Below, piece by piece: positions 34,447 through 42,062 of a stretch of DNA of 64,000 bases (positions are counted from its first letter, which is position 1; every line of letters begins with the position of its first letter). The notes beneath the pieces are model-generated. The model saw nothing but the letters and a program-made list of their open reading frames with translations, did not search any database and was not told where the DNA came from. The DNA comes from Nocardia sp. NBC_00416 (GTDB taxonomy: Bacteria > Actinomycetota > Actinomycetes > Mycobacteriales > Mycobacteriaceae), in contig NZ_CP107932.1 of NCBI RefSeq assembly GCF_036032445.1, forward strand, positions 3,970,501 through 4,034,500, in the 5' to 3' direction. Made by a program: the position numbers and the translations under genes.

Positions 34447-35303
34447 CACAGCAGTGTGGTCTGCTCCGCGGTGTCCCCCGCCGGCGCCAGTAGTTCCGGG
34501 CCGTTGTTCTTCACACTGTTCACCCGCGTGGACACCGGCCTCGCCGCGATCTCGGCCACCAGGGCCGCGCTCGGCGGCTCGAGCAGTTCGGCCGGCGCGG
34601 GATGGTCGGGATCCAGCCAGGCGTCCCAGCGTTCCCGTGGCATCGGCAGCGGCATCCGATCGTGGATCCGGGTGAGGTCCCCGATCGCGTCGGTGGTGAG
34701 GATGGTGCACGACAGCAGCGGTTCGGGGGTGTCGAGCGAGCGGTCCCGCCAGACCGACCACAGTCCCGCCATGTACAGGCGCTCACCGTCCGGACGCGAC
34801 ATGAAGTAGGGGTGTTTGACCACCCTGGGCTTCTTTCCCTTGCCCGGCCCCGCCGGGTCGGGCTCGACCAGCCACTCGTACCAGCCGTCCATCGGCACCA
34901 GGCAGCGCCGGTATTTCACCGCGTCCCGGAACGACGGCAGCGTCGCGGCCTTGTCCGCCCGGGCGTTGAACAGCGGTTTTCCCTTCACCGGTACGCCCGG
35001 TTCGGCGGCTTTGGTCCAGTGCGGGATCAATCCCCAGCGCATTCGCCGGATCCGGCGACTGGGGGTGTCGTCGGGGTGCTCATGGGTATGCCGGTCGACA
35101 ACAGTGACGATCCGGGTGGTCGGGGCGACGTTGTAGTTCACTCCGGCCGCCCGCTCGCCCGGGGCGCCGGAACCGCCGGATTCGCCACTACTGTCCGCCG
35201 TCGCGTCCGCCCCGGGATCGCCGCTGGGCTCGGTTTCGTCGAGGGCGTCCAATTCCACCGCGAGCCGTCCCGGGTTCGTCGTCGTCGCATACCGTCCGCA
35301 CAT
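34446..35303 (-). CDS. SOS response-associated peptidase (SRAP, YedK/HMCES family)
   Basis: A protein of 285 residues. After removal of Met, Cys2 (MCGRYA) becomes the catalytic residue that cross-links abasic sites in single-stranded DNA. Other family residues are seen: Asn in YNVAPTTR, RWGLIPHW, FNARADKAA, DGWYEW and His in RIHDRMPLP. The N-terminal part carries a Gly/Ser/Asp-rich insertion (about residues 24-53) not typical of the family. It shields AP sites during replication. Equivalent to Rv3226c beside aroA. The start may be leaderless; no ribosome-binding site is seen. Confidence 0.92.
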   Translation of the reverse strand: MCGRYATTTNPGRLAVELDALDETEPSGDPGADATADSSGESGGSGAPGERAAGVNYNVAPTTRIVTVVDRHTHEHPDDTPSRRIRRMRWGLIPHWTKAAEPGVPVKGKPLFNARADKAATLPSFRDAVKYRRCLVPMDGWYEWLVEPDPAGPGKGKKPRVVKHPYFMSRPDGERLYMAGLWSVWRDRSLDTPEPLLSCTILTTDAIGDLTRIHDRMPLPMPRERWDAWLDPDHPAPAELLEPPSAALVAEIAARPVSTRVNSVKNNGPELLAPAGDTAEQTTLL

Positions 35304-35387
35304 AGTCCGATACTCGCACCGAATACCGACAGATCAAGACAATCCCGGCCGCGTCCGCGACAATGATGCTAGTACTTGGTGACGTGT

Positions 35388-35414
35388 TGAGAGTTATGTC
35401 TTAACATTCTCTCA
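35388..35414. promoter_or_regulatory. Dyad upstream of the aldehyde dehydrogenase gene
   Basis: Arms TGAGAG and CTCTCA, 15 bases apart, with GTTA/TAAC inside. The sequence is the most AT-rich part of the divergent gap between SRAP and aldehyde dehydrogenase genes. It could be a regulator site; no regulator gene is adjacent. Confidence 0.4.
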
Positions 35415-35489
35415 CCGGGGACGAGGCGGTCACATGCTGCCCGTTCGCGCGCGCAGCAGCTAACGCACCACTTCCGCAGAGGAGAACCT

Positions 35490-36995
35490 GTGACAACCAC
35501 CGAAAACGCTACCGAGAAAGAGTCGGTGCTCACCTCGGTCGATCCGGCCACAGGCGCGACGCTGGCCACCTACCCGATCGCCGATGAGAAGGCGGTCGCC
35601 GAGGCCGTCGCCAAAGCGCGCGCCGCCGCCCCCGTCTGGGAGGATCTGGGCTTCGAAGGGCGGAAGAAGGCACTGCTGCGCTGGTCGAGCCGGCTGGTCG
35701 CCAAATCCGACGAATTCTGCGCGCTCATCCACGCCGAGAACGGGAAACCGCTCGACGACGCCTTCCTCGAACTCATGCTGGCCCTCGAGCACATCGCCTG
35801 GGCGGCCAAGCACGCCAAGAAGAAGCTGTCTCCGCAAAAGGTCCCGTCGGGCCCGTTGATGGCCAACTTCGCGGCGAGTATCGAATACCGGCCGCTGGGC
35901 GTCATCGGCGTGATCGGTCCGTGGAACTACCCCGTGTACACCCCGAACGGCTCCCTGGCCTACGCACTGGCCGCCGGCAACACCGTCGTGTTCAAACCGT
36001 CGGAGTTCTCCACCGGTATCGGCAACTTCCTCGCCGAGGCCTTCTCCGAGGCCAACCCGGAACTGCCCGAGGGCGTCTTCGTCACGATCAACGGTTTCGG
36101 CGCCACCGGCGCCGCCCTGGTGAAATCCGGCGTGGACAAGGTCGCCTTCACCGGTTCGGCCGCGACCGGCCGCAAGATCATGGCCTCCGCCGCCGACACC
36201 CTCACCCCGGTGCTGCTGGAATGCGGCGGTAAAGACCCCGTGATCGTGGCCGCGGACGCCGACGTGAAGGCCGCCGCCGACGCTGTCGCCTGGGGCGCCA
36301 CCTCCAACAGCGGGCAGACCTGCGCCGGTGTCGAGCGGGTCTACGTGGACAAATCGGTCAAGGACGAGTTCCTGGCCGAACTGACCCGCATCCTGAAGGA
36401 CGTGAAACCGGGTTCGGACAAGAACGCCGCTTACGGCCCGATGACCATGCCGAGCCAGATCGATATCGTCAAGCGGCATATCGACGCGGCGCTGGCCAGC
36501 GGCGGCAAGGCTGTGCTGGGTGGACCGGAATCGGTCAAGGGCCCCTTCATCGAACCTGTCGTGCTGGTCGATGTCGACGAGGACTCCGCGGCGGTCAAGG
36601 AGGAGACCTTCGGCCCGACCGTCACCGTGACCACGGTGAACAGCATCGATGAAGCTGTGGACCTCGCCAACAACACCACCTTCGGCCTGGCCTCGGCGGT
36701 GTATTCGAAGAAGCAGGGAGTCGAGATCGCCCGCCGGTTGAAAGTCGGCGCGACCTCGGTCAACTCCGTGCTCGGTTTCGCCGCCATCCCGGGACTGCCC
36801 TTCGGCGGCAGCGCCGATTCCGGTATCGGTCGTATCCACGGCGAGCCCGGTCTGCGCGAATTCGTTCGGCCGCATTCGATCGCGGTGCAGCGCTTCACGA
36901 TTCCCGGCATGGCGCTGCAGAGCTATCGCCGCTCCCAGGCGAACATGAAAATGCTGCGCGCGATGGTGCCGTTGCTGCACGGTCGGAACAAATGA
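35490..36995 (+). CDS. NAD(P)-dependent aldehyde dehydrogenase
   Basis: A protein of 501 residues with the full ALDH fold: the GPWNYPVYTP and FTGSAATGR cofactor motifs, the general base Glu244 in LLECGGKDP, and the nucleophile Cys278 in NSGQTCAG. The C-terminal 30 residues form a basic hydrophobic tail (MALQSYRRSQANMKMLRAM) that may touch the membrane. The GTG start has GGAG six bases upstream. Substrate is unknown; the tail suggests fatty or lipid-derived aldehydes. It ends about 100 bases before aroA, separated by a hairpin. Confidence 0.9.
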   Translation: MTTTENATEKESVLTSVDPATGATLATYPIADEKAVAEAVAKARAAAPVWEDLGFEGRKKALLRWSSRLVAKSDEFCALIHAENGKPLDDAFLELMLALEHIAWAAKHAKKKLSPQKVPSGPLMANFAASIEYRPLGVIGVIGPWNYPVYTPNGSLAYALAAGNTVVFKPSEFSTGIGNFLAEAFSEANPELPEGVFVTINGFGATGAALVKSGVDKVAFTGSAATGRKIMASAADTLTPVLLECGGKDPVIVAADADVKAAADAVAWGATSNSGQTCAGVERVYVDKSVKDEFLAELTRILKDVKPGSDKNAAYGPMTMPSQIDIVKRHIDAALASGGKAVLGGPESVKGPFIEPVVLVDVDEDSAAVKEETFGPTVTVTTVNSIDEAVDLANNTTFGLASAVYSKKQGVEIARRLKVGATSVNSVLGFAAIPGLPFGGSADSGIGRIHGEPGLREFVRPHSIAVQRFTIPGMALQSYRRSQANMKMLRAMVPLLHGRNK

Positions 36996-37020
36996 TCTCC
37001 CGGCACAGATGAGCAGGCGT

Positions 37021-37058
37021 CCGGTGGTGCTCGACGACACACTAACGAGCACCACCGG
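37021..37058 (+). terminator. Hairpin between aldehyde dehydrogenase and aroA
   Basis: A perfect 13-bp stem (CCGGTGGTGCTCG and its complement) with a 12-base loop, 25 bases after the dehydrogenase stop. It separates the two genes transcriptionally. Confidence 0.75.
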
Positions 37059-37092
37059 CACGCATGTCACCTCGATGCGCCAAGATGGTCGA

Positions 37093-38385
37093 GTGAGTTT
37101 CTGGCCAGCGCCCCATGTCGATGCCCCCGTGCATGCGACCGTAACCCTGCCCGGCTCCAAATCGATCACGAACAGAGCACTGGTCCTGGCCGCGCTCGCC
37201 GAAGGTCCCTCGACCATCACCGGGGCCCTGCGCAGCCGCGACACCGCGCTGATGATCGCCGCCCTGCGTGCCCTGGGAACCCAGATCATCGGTGACGCCG
37301 AGACCCTGGCCGTGACCCCCGCCCCACTACGCGCCGGCCGGGTCGACTGCGGACTCGCCGGAACCGTGATGCGTTTCGTCCCCCCGGTGGCGACCCTCGC
37401 ACTGGGTGACACAGCCTTCGACGGCGATATCGCCGCCCGGGTCCGCCCGTTGCGCACCATCCTCGACGCGCTACGCGGGCTCGGCGCCGGTATCGACGGC
37501 GACGCCCTGCCGTTCACCGTGCGCGGCACCGGCGCCCTGCGCGGCGGCACGGTCACCATCGACGCCTCCGGCTCCTCACAGTTCGTCTCCGGTCTACTGC
37601 TGTCGGGGGCGCGTTTCGACGAGGGCGTGGTGGTACAGCATTCCGGCGGCCCCCTGCCGTCCATGCCGCATATCGAAATGACCGTCGAGATGCTGCGCCG
37701 CGCCGATGTGGTGGTCGAGGCGCCGACCGACGTCCGCAGCGAGCAGACCTGGACAGTCGCACCGGGCCCGATCCGCGCGGTCGACTGGACCGTGGAGCCG
37801 GATCTGTCCAACGCCACCCCGTTCCTGGCGGCGGCCGCTGTCACCGGCGGCCGGGTGAGCATCCCGCACTGGCCGCGACTGACCTCGCAGGCCGGTGACG
37901 TGATCCGCGAGATCCTGGTCCGGATGGGCGCCGAAGCCGGGTTCTACGACGGCGCGCTCACCGTGACCGGCCCCGACCGGCTGGCGGGTATCGATATCGA
38001 CCTGCACGATGTGGGTGAGCTGACCCCCACCGTCGCGGCGCTGGCAGCGCTGGCGGATTCGGAGTCGCGGTTGCGCGGTATCGCGCATCTGCGCGGCCAC
38101 GAGACCGATCGACTCGCCGCCCTGTCCACCGAGATCAACCGGCTCGGCGGGCAGGTGTCCGAAACCGAGGACGGTCTGGAGATCACCCCGGCCCCGCTGC
38201 ACGGCGGTCGCTGGCATTCCTACGCCGACCACCGGATGGCCACGGCCGGAGCGATTCTCGGCCTGACTGTGCCGGGGATCGAGATCGAGGACATCGGCAC
38301 CACCGCCAAGACCCTGCCCGACTTCGTCGGCCTGTGGGAGTCGATGCTCGACCCGGAAACGGCCGGACCGGGAGCCGGTCGCTGA
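37093..38385 (+). CDS. aroA: 3-phosphoshikimate 1-carboxyvinyltransferase (EPSP synthase)
   Basis: A protein of 430 residues, normal for AroA. It has LPGSKSITNRALVLAAL near residue 19, CGLAGTVMRF, DGSGSSQF-like (DASGSSQFVSGLLLSG), LSNATPFLAAAA and SYADHRMATAGAI. It joins PEP to shikimate 3-phosphate, the sixth step of aromatic amino acid synthesis. The GTG at 37093 matches the family start and lies six bases after CAAGAT, which suggests leaderless mRNA; an upstream frame of 28 codons crosses the terminator and is not used. The stop overlaps the rsgA start. Confidence 0.95.
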   Translation: MSFWPAPHVDAPVHATVTLPGSKSITNRALVLAALAEGPSTITGALRSRDTALMIAALRALGTQIIGDAETLAVTPAPLRAGRVDCGLAGTVMRFVPPVATLALGDTAFDGDIAARVRPLRTILDALRGLGAGIDGDALPFTVRGTGALRGGTVTIDASGSSQFVSGLLLSGARFDEGVVVQHSGGPLPSMPHIEMTVEMLRRADVVVEAPTDVRSEQTWTVAPGPIRAVDWTVEPDLSNATPFLAAAAVTGGRVSIPHWPRLTSQAGDVIREILVRMGAEAGFYDGALTVTGPDRLAGIDIDLHDVGELTPTVAALAALADSESRLRGIAHLRGHETDRLAALSTEINRLGGQVSETEDGLEITPAPLHGGRWHSYADHRMATAGAILGLTVPGIEIEDIGTTAKTLPDFVGLWESMLDPETAGPGAGR

Positions 38386-39383
38386 GCCGGCGCGGACGCT
38401 CGACCGCCTCGTACGACGAAACCGATGTGCGGGTGCGTCCGGGGCGGAGTTCGCGCCCGCGCACCAAGACCCGCCCCGAACACCTCGACGCGGAGGCGGC
38501 GATGGTGGTTTCGGTGGACCGGGGCCGTTGGGGTTGCGTGCTCGACGGTGACCCGCGACGCCCCCTGGTGGCCATGCGCGCCCGGGAACTGGGCCGCACT
38601 CCGATCGTGGTCGGCGACCAGGTGGATGTGGTCGGCGACATCTCGGGCCGGCCCGATACCCTGGCGCGAATTGTCCGGGTGGCCGATCGCCGGACCGTGC
38701 TGCGTCGTACAGCCGACGACACCGATCCGTTCGAACGGATCGTCGTCGGCAATGCCGAACAGCTGTTCATCATGGTGGCCTTGGCCGATCCGCCGCCACG
38801 CACCGGTTTCGTGGAACGCGCGATGGTCGCCGCCTACGCGGGCGGCCTGGAACCGGTGCTGTGCCTGACCAAACACGATCTGGCCGGGGATTCCGAATTC
38901 GCCGCCGCCTTCGGCGACCTCGATCTCACCATCGTCTACGCCGGGATCGACGACCCGATCGACGCCGCGCTGGAACTGCTCACCGGGCGCCTCACCTGTT
39001 TCCTCGGGCACTCCGGTGTCGGAAAGTCGACGTTGGTGAACCGCCTCGTTCCCGATGCCGCGCGGGCTGTCGGCGAAGTGTCGGGGGTGGGCAAGGGTAA
39101 ACACACCTCCACCCAGTCGGTCGCGCTACCGCTACCGGGCGGCGGCTGGGTGATCGATACACCCGGCATCCGGTCGTTCGGTCTCGCCCACATCACCCCG
39201 GATGATGTCGTCGCGGCCTTCAGCGACCTCGCCGAGGCGATCGAGAACTGCCCGCGCGGATGCACCCATCTGGGCCCGCCCGCCGATCCCGAATGCGCCC
39301 TCGACGATTTCCCGGACAAGGCGGACCGGGTGGCGGCGATCCGCCGCCTGCTGGTCGCCCTGAACTCGAACGACCCTTGGTGA
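38382..39383 (+). CDS. rsgA: Ribosome small-subunit GTPase RsgA
   Basis: A protein of 333 residues. An OB fold (VVSVDRGRWGCVLDG) is followed by a circularly permuted GTPase: TKHD (G4), P-loop GHSGVGKST near residue 209, DTPG, then the zinc site in CPRGCTHLGPPADPEC. It tests late maturation of the 30S subunit. The best start is CTG at 38382: GGGAG lies seven bases upstream, the codon overlaps the aroA stop (CTGA) and the family N-terminus starts here. The first standard codon is GTG at 38427. The following gene converges. Equivalent to Rv3228. Confidence 0.92.
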   Translation: MSRRGRSTASYDETDVRVRPGRSSRPRTKTRPEHLDAEAAMVVSVDRGRWGCVLDGDPRRPLVAMRARELGRTPIVVGDQVDVVGDISGRPDTLARIVRVADRRTVLRRTADDTDPFERIVVGNAEQLFIMVALADPPPRTGFVERAMVAAYAGGLEPVLCLTKHDLAGDSEFAAAFGDLDLTIVYAGIDDPIDAALELLTGRLTCFLGHSGVGKSTLVNRLVPDAARAVGEVSGVGKGKHTSTQSVALPLPGGGWVIDTPGIRSFGLAHITPDDVVAAFSDLAEAIENCPRGCTHLGPPADPECALDDFPDKADRVAAIRRLLVALNSNDPW

Positions 39384-39403
39384 GCGCTCCGAGCCGGGGT
39401 AGG

Positions 39404-39787
39404 TCACCGGCGGCGGAGGCGGTGCCCGGCCGCTCCGGAGGCCGGACGTTTCGGCTTCTTCGCGGGTAACGACCGGGCGAACGCGGCACCGCGCTCGACC
39501 CAGGTATCGAGCGCGGAGTCGGCCGCTACCGCGCCGGTCGTCACTCGCAGCCACCCGTCGAGTTCCCGGCCGCGCATCACCATCGGCGTCACGGAGACAT
39601 CGTCCACCAGATCCGCGGCCGCCGCGGGCGCCATCCGGATCATCAGGCCGCCCTGCCCGCTGACCGCGACGCCCAGGTTGCCGCCGAACAGGAAGGCCAG
39701 TCCGCCGAACATCTTCCGTTCGGTCACCTCGGGGCCGACCCCCACAATGTCGCGAACCCGCTCCGCCAGTTCTTCGTCGTAGGCCAT
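39404..39787 (-). CDS. TfoX N-terminal domain protein
   Basis: A protein of 127 residues with the TfoX/Sxy N-terminal fold: LAERVRDIVGVGPEVTERKMFGG (split here), LAFLFGGNLGVAVSG, LMIRMAP. In gamma-proteobacteria TfoX governs competence, but actinobacterial stand-alone members have no assigned role. The C-terminal 25 residues are Lys/Arg/Pro-rich. The ATG at 39787 has no ribosome-binding site; CACACT lies six bases upstream. Confidence 0.8.
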   Translation of the reverse strand: MAYDEELAERVRDIVGVGPEVTERKMFGGLAFLFGGNLGVAVSGQGGLMIRMAPAAAADLVDDVSVTPMVMRGRELDGWLRVTTGAVAADSALDTWVERGAAFARSLPAKKPKRPASGAAGHRLRRR

Positions 39788-40067
39788 GGGGCCAGTGTGC
39801 GCGCACCGACGACCGGCAACGATCCCGTCCGGGCGAACTCGAAGAGCGCTGGTGGCCGCGCCGGTGCGCTGCTGCAGGAAGTGTTCGCCAACCCGCTCGC
39901 CGAGCCAGGAGTGATCGGTGTGGTCCTCGATGACACCCACGTCCCGTTCGGCTCGGCGCATCGGTGTCGGATCGGCGGCTCGCCGACCGGCGCGGCAGGC
40001 AGCGGCGCCGGACGAATTGGAGTGACTGCCCCTCCGCGAAGCGATGAACGGACCGGATATGAATCCT
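39788..40067. other. Intergenic gap, TfoX to DUF1648 gene
   Basis: About 280 bases between divergent genes. It holds the promoters of both; no gene is seen. The last part carries the operator at 40068-40090. Confidence 0.4.
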
Positions 40068-40090
40068 TTGTTATGATTCAACCATAACAA
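40068..40090. promoter_or_regulatory. GntR-type operator over the -10 of the DUF1648 gene
   Basis: Perfect 8-bp arms TTGTTATG and CATAACAA, 7-base spacer. TATGAT (40072-40077) inside it is a near-consensus -10. A second, overlapping dyad TGAATC/GATTCA is present. Binding would block transcription. The ligand is probably the small GntR protein at 41080-41436, co-transcribed with the target. Confidence 0.75.
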
Positions 40091-40100
40091 GGAGGTGCCT

Positions 40101-41075
40101 GTGACAACCCTCAGCCCGATCCGGCTCTGCCTACTGGCCGGACTCCCGCCCGCCCTGTCCGTCGTGCCCGATATCGTCCTGCTGGCCGCGGCGGCCGATC
40201 GGCTGCCCGACCCGCTGGCCACCCATTTCGGCGCCGACGGCGCCGACGGGTTCACCGGACGCGTACCGACCATGTTCGTCTCCGCCGGACTGGGCGTCGG
40301 CCTGGCCGCGCTGTTCGCGCTGATCCTGATGATGGGTACGCGACGGGACAAACCGTTGCGCAGGCCGGACTCGCCCCTGGACCCGATCCGGCTCCTCATC
40401 GGAAGCGCCTGGGGCGTCGGCGGATTCGTGGGGGTGCTCCTACTGTCGAGCACCCTCGCCAATCTCGACGTGGCGGACGCCGCGCAGGTCACGCTGCCGG
40501 CCTGGGCGTTCCTGATCGCGGCGGCCACCGGATTGCTGCTCGGGACGGCGGGCTGGATCGCGGCGCCGGAGAGTCCGATCAGCGAGGAAGCGCCGGTATC
40601 GGCCGAACCCCTCGCCATCGGCCGCACCGAACGAGTGAGCTGGTCGCGACGGACCGCGTCGCCGTGGATGCTGATGATCGGCGCGGTCGCACTGCTCATG
40701 GGGATCACGGTCGGGTCGGTGGTACACCCGCTGACCGGGGTGCTGCTGGCCGTGACCGGTGTCCTGCTCGCGAACCTCGCCCTGGTTCGGGTCGTCGTGG
40801 ACCAGCACGGACTCACCGTCGGAACCGGACCGCTCGGGTGGCCGCGCTGGCGGTTGAGTCCCGAGGACATCGCGGATGTCTCGGCCGACGACATCTCTCC
40901 GATCCACTACGGCGGGTACGGGATCCGGCTGATACCCGGGGCGACGGCCGTGGTGTTGCGCGGCGGGCCGGGGATCGTGGTGACCCGCCGTTCGGGCCGG
41001 CGGTTCGTGGTCTCGGTCGACGACGCCGATACCGGTGCGGCAGTCCTTGCCGGTGTCATCGCGCGAGCGGAGTGA
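40101..41075 (+). CDS. DUF1648-containing membrane protein
   Basis: A protein of 324 residues. The DUF1648 motif LPDPLATHFGADGADGF is near residue 37. About six membrane segments follow, then a soluble C-terminal domain with GIRLIPGATAVVLRGGPG. This resembles B. subtilis YtrB-like or SdpI-like envelope proteins; a role in envelope stress or immunity is possible but not shown. The GTG at 40101 has AAGGAGG at good spacing. The next gene, a GntR regulator, starts four bases after this stop. Confidence 0.75.
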   Translation: MTTLSPIRLCLLAGLPPALSVVPDIVLLAAAADRLPDPLATHFGADGADGFTGRVPTMFVSAGLGVGLAALFALILMMGTRRDKPLRRPDSPLDPIRLLIGSAWGVGGFVGVLLLSSTLANLDVADAAQVTLPAWAFLIAAATGLLLGTAGWIAAPESPISEEAPVSAEPLAIGRTERVSWSRRTASPWMLMIGAVALLMGITVGSVVHPLTGVLLAVTGVLLANLALVRVVVDQHGLTVGTGPLGWPRWRLSPEDIADVSADDISPIHYGGYGIRLIPGATAVVLRGGPGIVVTRRSGRRFVVSVDDADTGAAVLAGVIARAE

Positions 41076-41079
41076 ACCG

Positions 41080-41436
41080 GTGCTGATCCGTGTCGATCCG
41101 GCACGACCCGAACCGCTGGCCGATCAGGTGGCGGCCTGCGTGCGGCGGGCGATCGCCGACGGGGCGGCGCCCGCGGGCTCGCGGTTGCCCGGCGCCCGCG
41201 AACTCGCGACGTCCCTGGATGTCAGCATTCACACAGTGCTGGCGGGTTATCAACGGCTGCGCGACGAAGGGCTGATCGAACTGCGCCGGGGGCGCGGCGC
41301 CACCGTCCGAGCCGGAATACCGGACGGCCGCGCCGCCGTGATCGAACTCGCCCGCCAGCTCGTGGACGCCGCCCGGCGAATAGACCTCGACGACGCGGAA
41401 CTGATCGCACTCGTGCGCGCCGCCGCCACTCGCTGA
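41080..41436 (+). CDS. Short GntR (YtrA-type) regulator
   Basis: A protein of 118 residues: a GntR winged helix (PLADQVAACVRRAIADG, LPGARELATSLDVSIHTVLAGYQ, EGLIELRRGRGATV) with only a short C-terminal helix, the layout of YtrA-type repressors. These normally repress their own operon. GTG at 41080 has GGAG seven bases upstream. It is four bases downstream of the DUF1648 gene, and the operator at 40068-40090 fits. Confidence 0.85.
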   Translation: MLIRVDPARPEPLADQVAACVRRAIADGAAPAGSRLPGARELATSLDVSIHTVLAGYQRLRDEGLIELRRGRGATVRAGIPDGRAAVIELARQLVDAARRIDLDDAELIALVRAAATR

Positions 41437-41508
41437 TCCGGATCAGGGGTAGCCGGTTCCGCCGGGCGGGACGCACTCACCACTGGACTCCACCGAACGC
41501 GCGGGTGG

Positions 41509-41862
41509 CTATTCGCGGCGGCGGCCGGGCCCGCTTTCACGGTTCGCCGCGGCGACGATCGCGTCGAGCAGCCCCGGAACCGCGGATTCCAGATCCTCGC
41601 GGCGCAGGACGTTCATCTTCACCGTGCCCTCGTAGTGCTGGTGGATGACGCCCGCCTGCCGGAGCACTTTGAAGTGGTGGGTCCGGGTGGAGTAGGTGAC
41701 ATCGATATCGAAAGCGCCACACGCGATCTCCTGATCGGCGGAAGCGAGCTGACGAACGATGCTGCGCCGCACGGGATCGGTGAGCGCATCGAGCACGCCC
41801 TGCAGCGCGATATCCGCGGCGGGGAGATGGTCGGTGATGCGTTCGCCGGCCTGTGCGGTCAT
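41509..41862 (-). CDS. ArsR family regulator
   Basis: A protein of 117 residues with the ArsR winged helix (LDALTDPVRRSIVRQLASA, TYSTRTHHFKVLRQAGVI, HYEGTVKMNVLRREDLE). No Cys pair of the metal-sensing type is seen: one Cys only (IACGAF). A non-metal ligand is likely. The ATG at 41862 follows GAAGGACGG. It is divergent from a DHA2 MFS exporter with a clear operator between. Confidence 0.88.
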   Translation of the reverse strand: MTAQAGERITDHLPAADIALQGVLDALTDPVRRSIVRQLASADQEIACGAFDIDVTYSTRTHHFKVLRQAGVIHQHYEGTVKMNVLRREDLESAVPGLLDAIVAAANRESGPGRRRE

Positions 41863-41909
41863 GGGTCCGTCCTTCTCGTCTCCGTGCTCGATCGGTGCCA
41901 CCCCCATCA

Positions 41910-41925
41910 TACGATGGATATCGTA
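41910..41925. promoter_or_regulatory. ArsR operator candidate
   Basis: TACGAT-N4-ATCGTA, a perfect 6-bp inverted repeat in the divergent gap between the ArsR and MFS genes. A third half-site (CATCGTAA) lies about 30 bases downstream. Its position fits joint control of both promoters by the ArsR protein. Confidence 0.7.
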
Positions 41926-42062
41926 CTTCGATCACGGTGAAATTTGACGACCATCGTAATAAGGGGTTTCAATGGGTACGGGGTCCCCGACCGGCCGCGG
42001 ATGGGGGCGCAGCGCGACGGCCTGCTGTCGACCCACCCAGATCCCGCACCGAGGAGACAGCG

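Noticed and set aside
35460..37862. Open frame of 800 codons antisense to aldehyde dehydrogenase and aroA
   Set aside because: It spans two real genes and the hairpin between them, with no recognisable domain.
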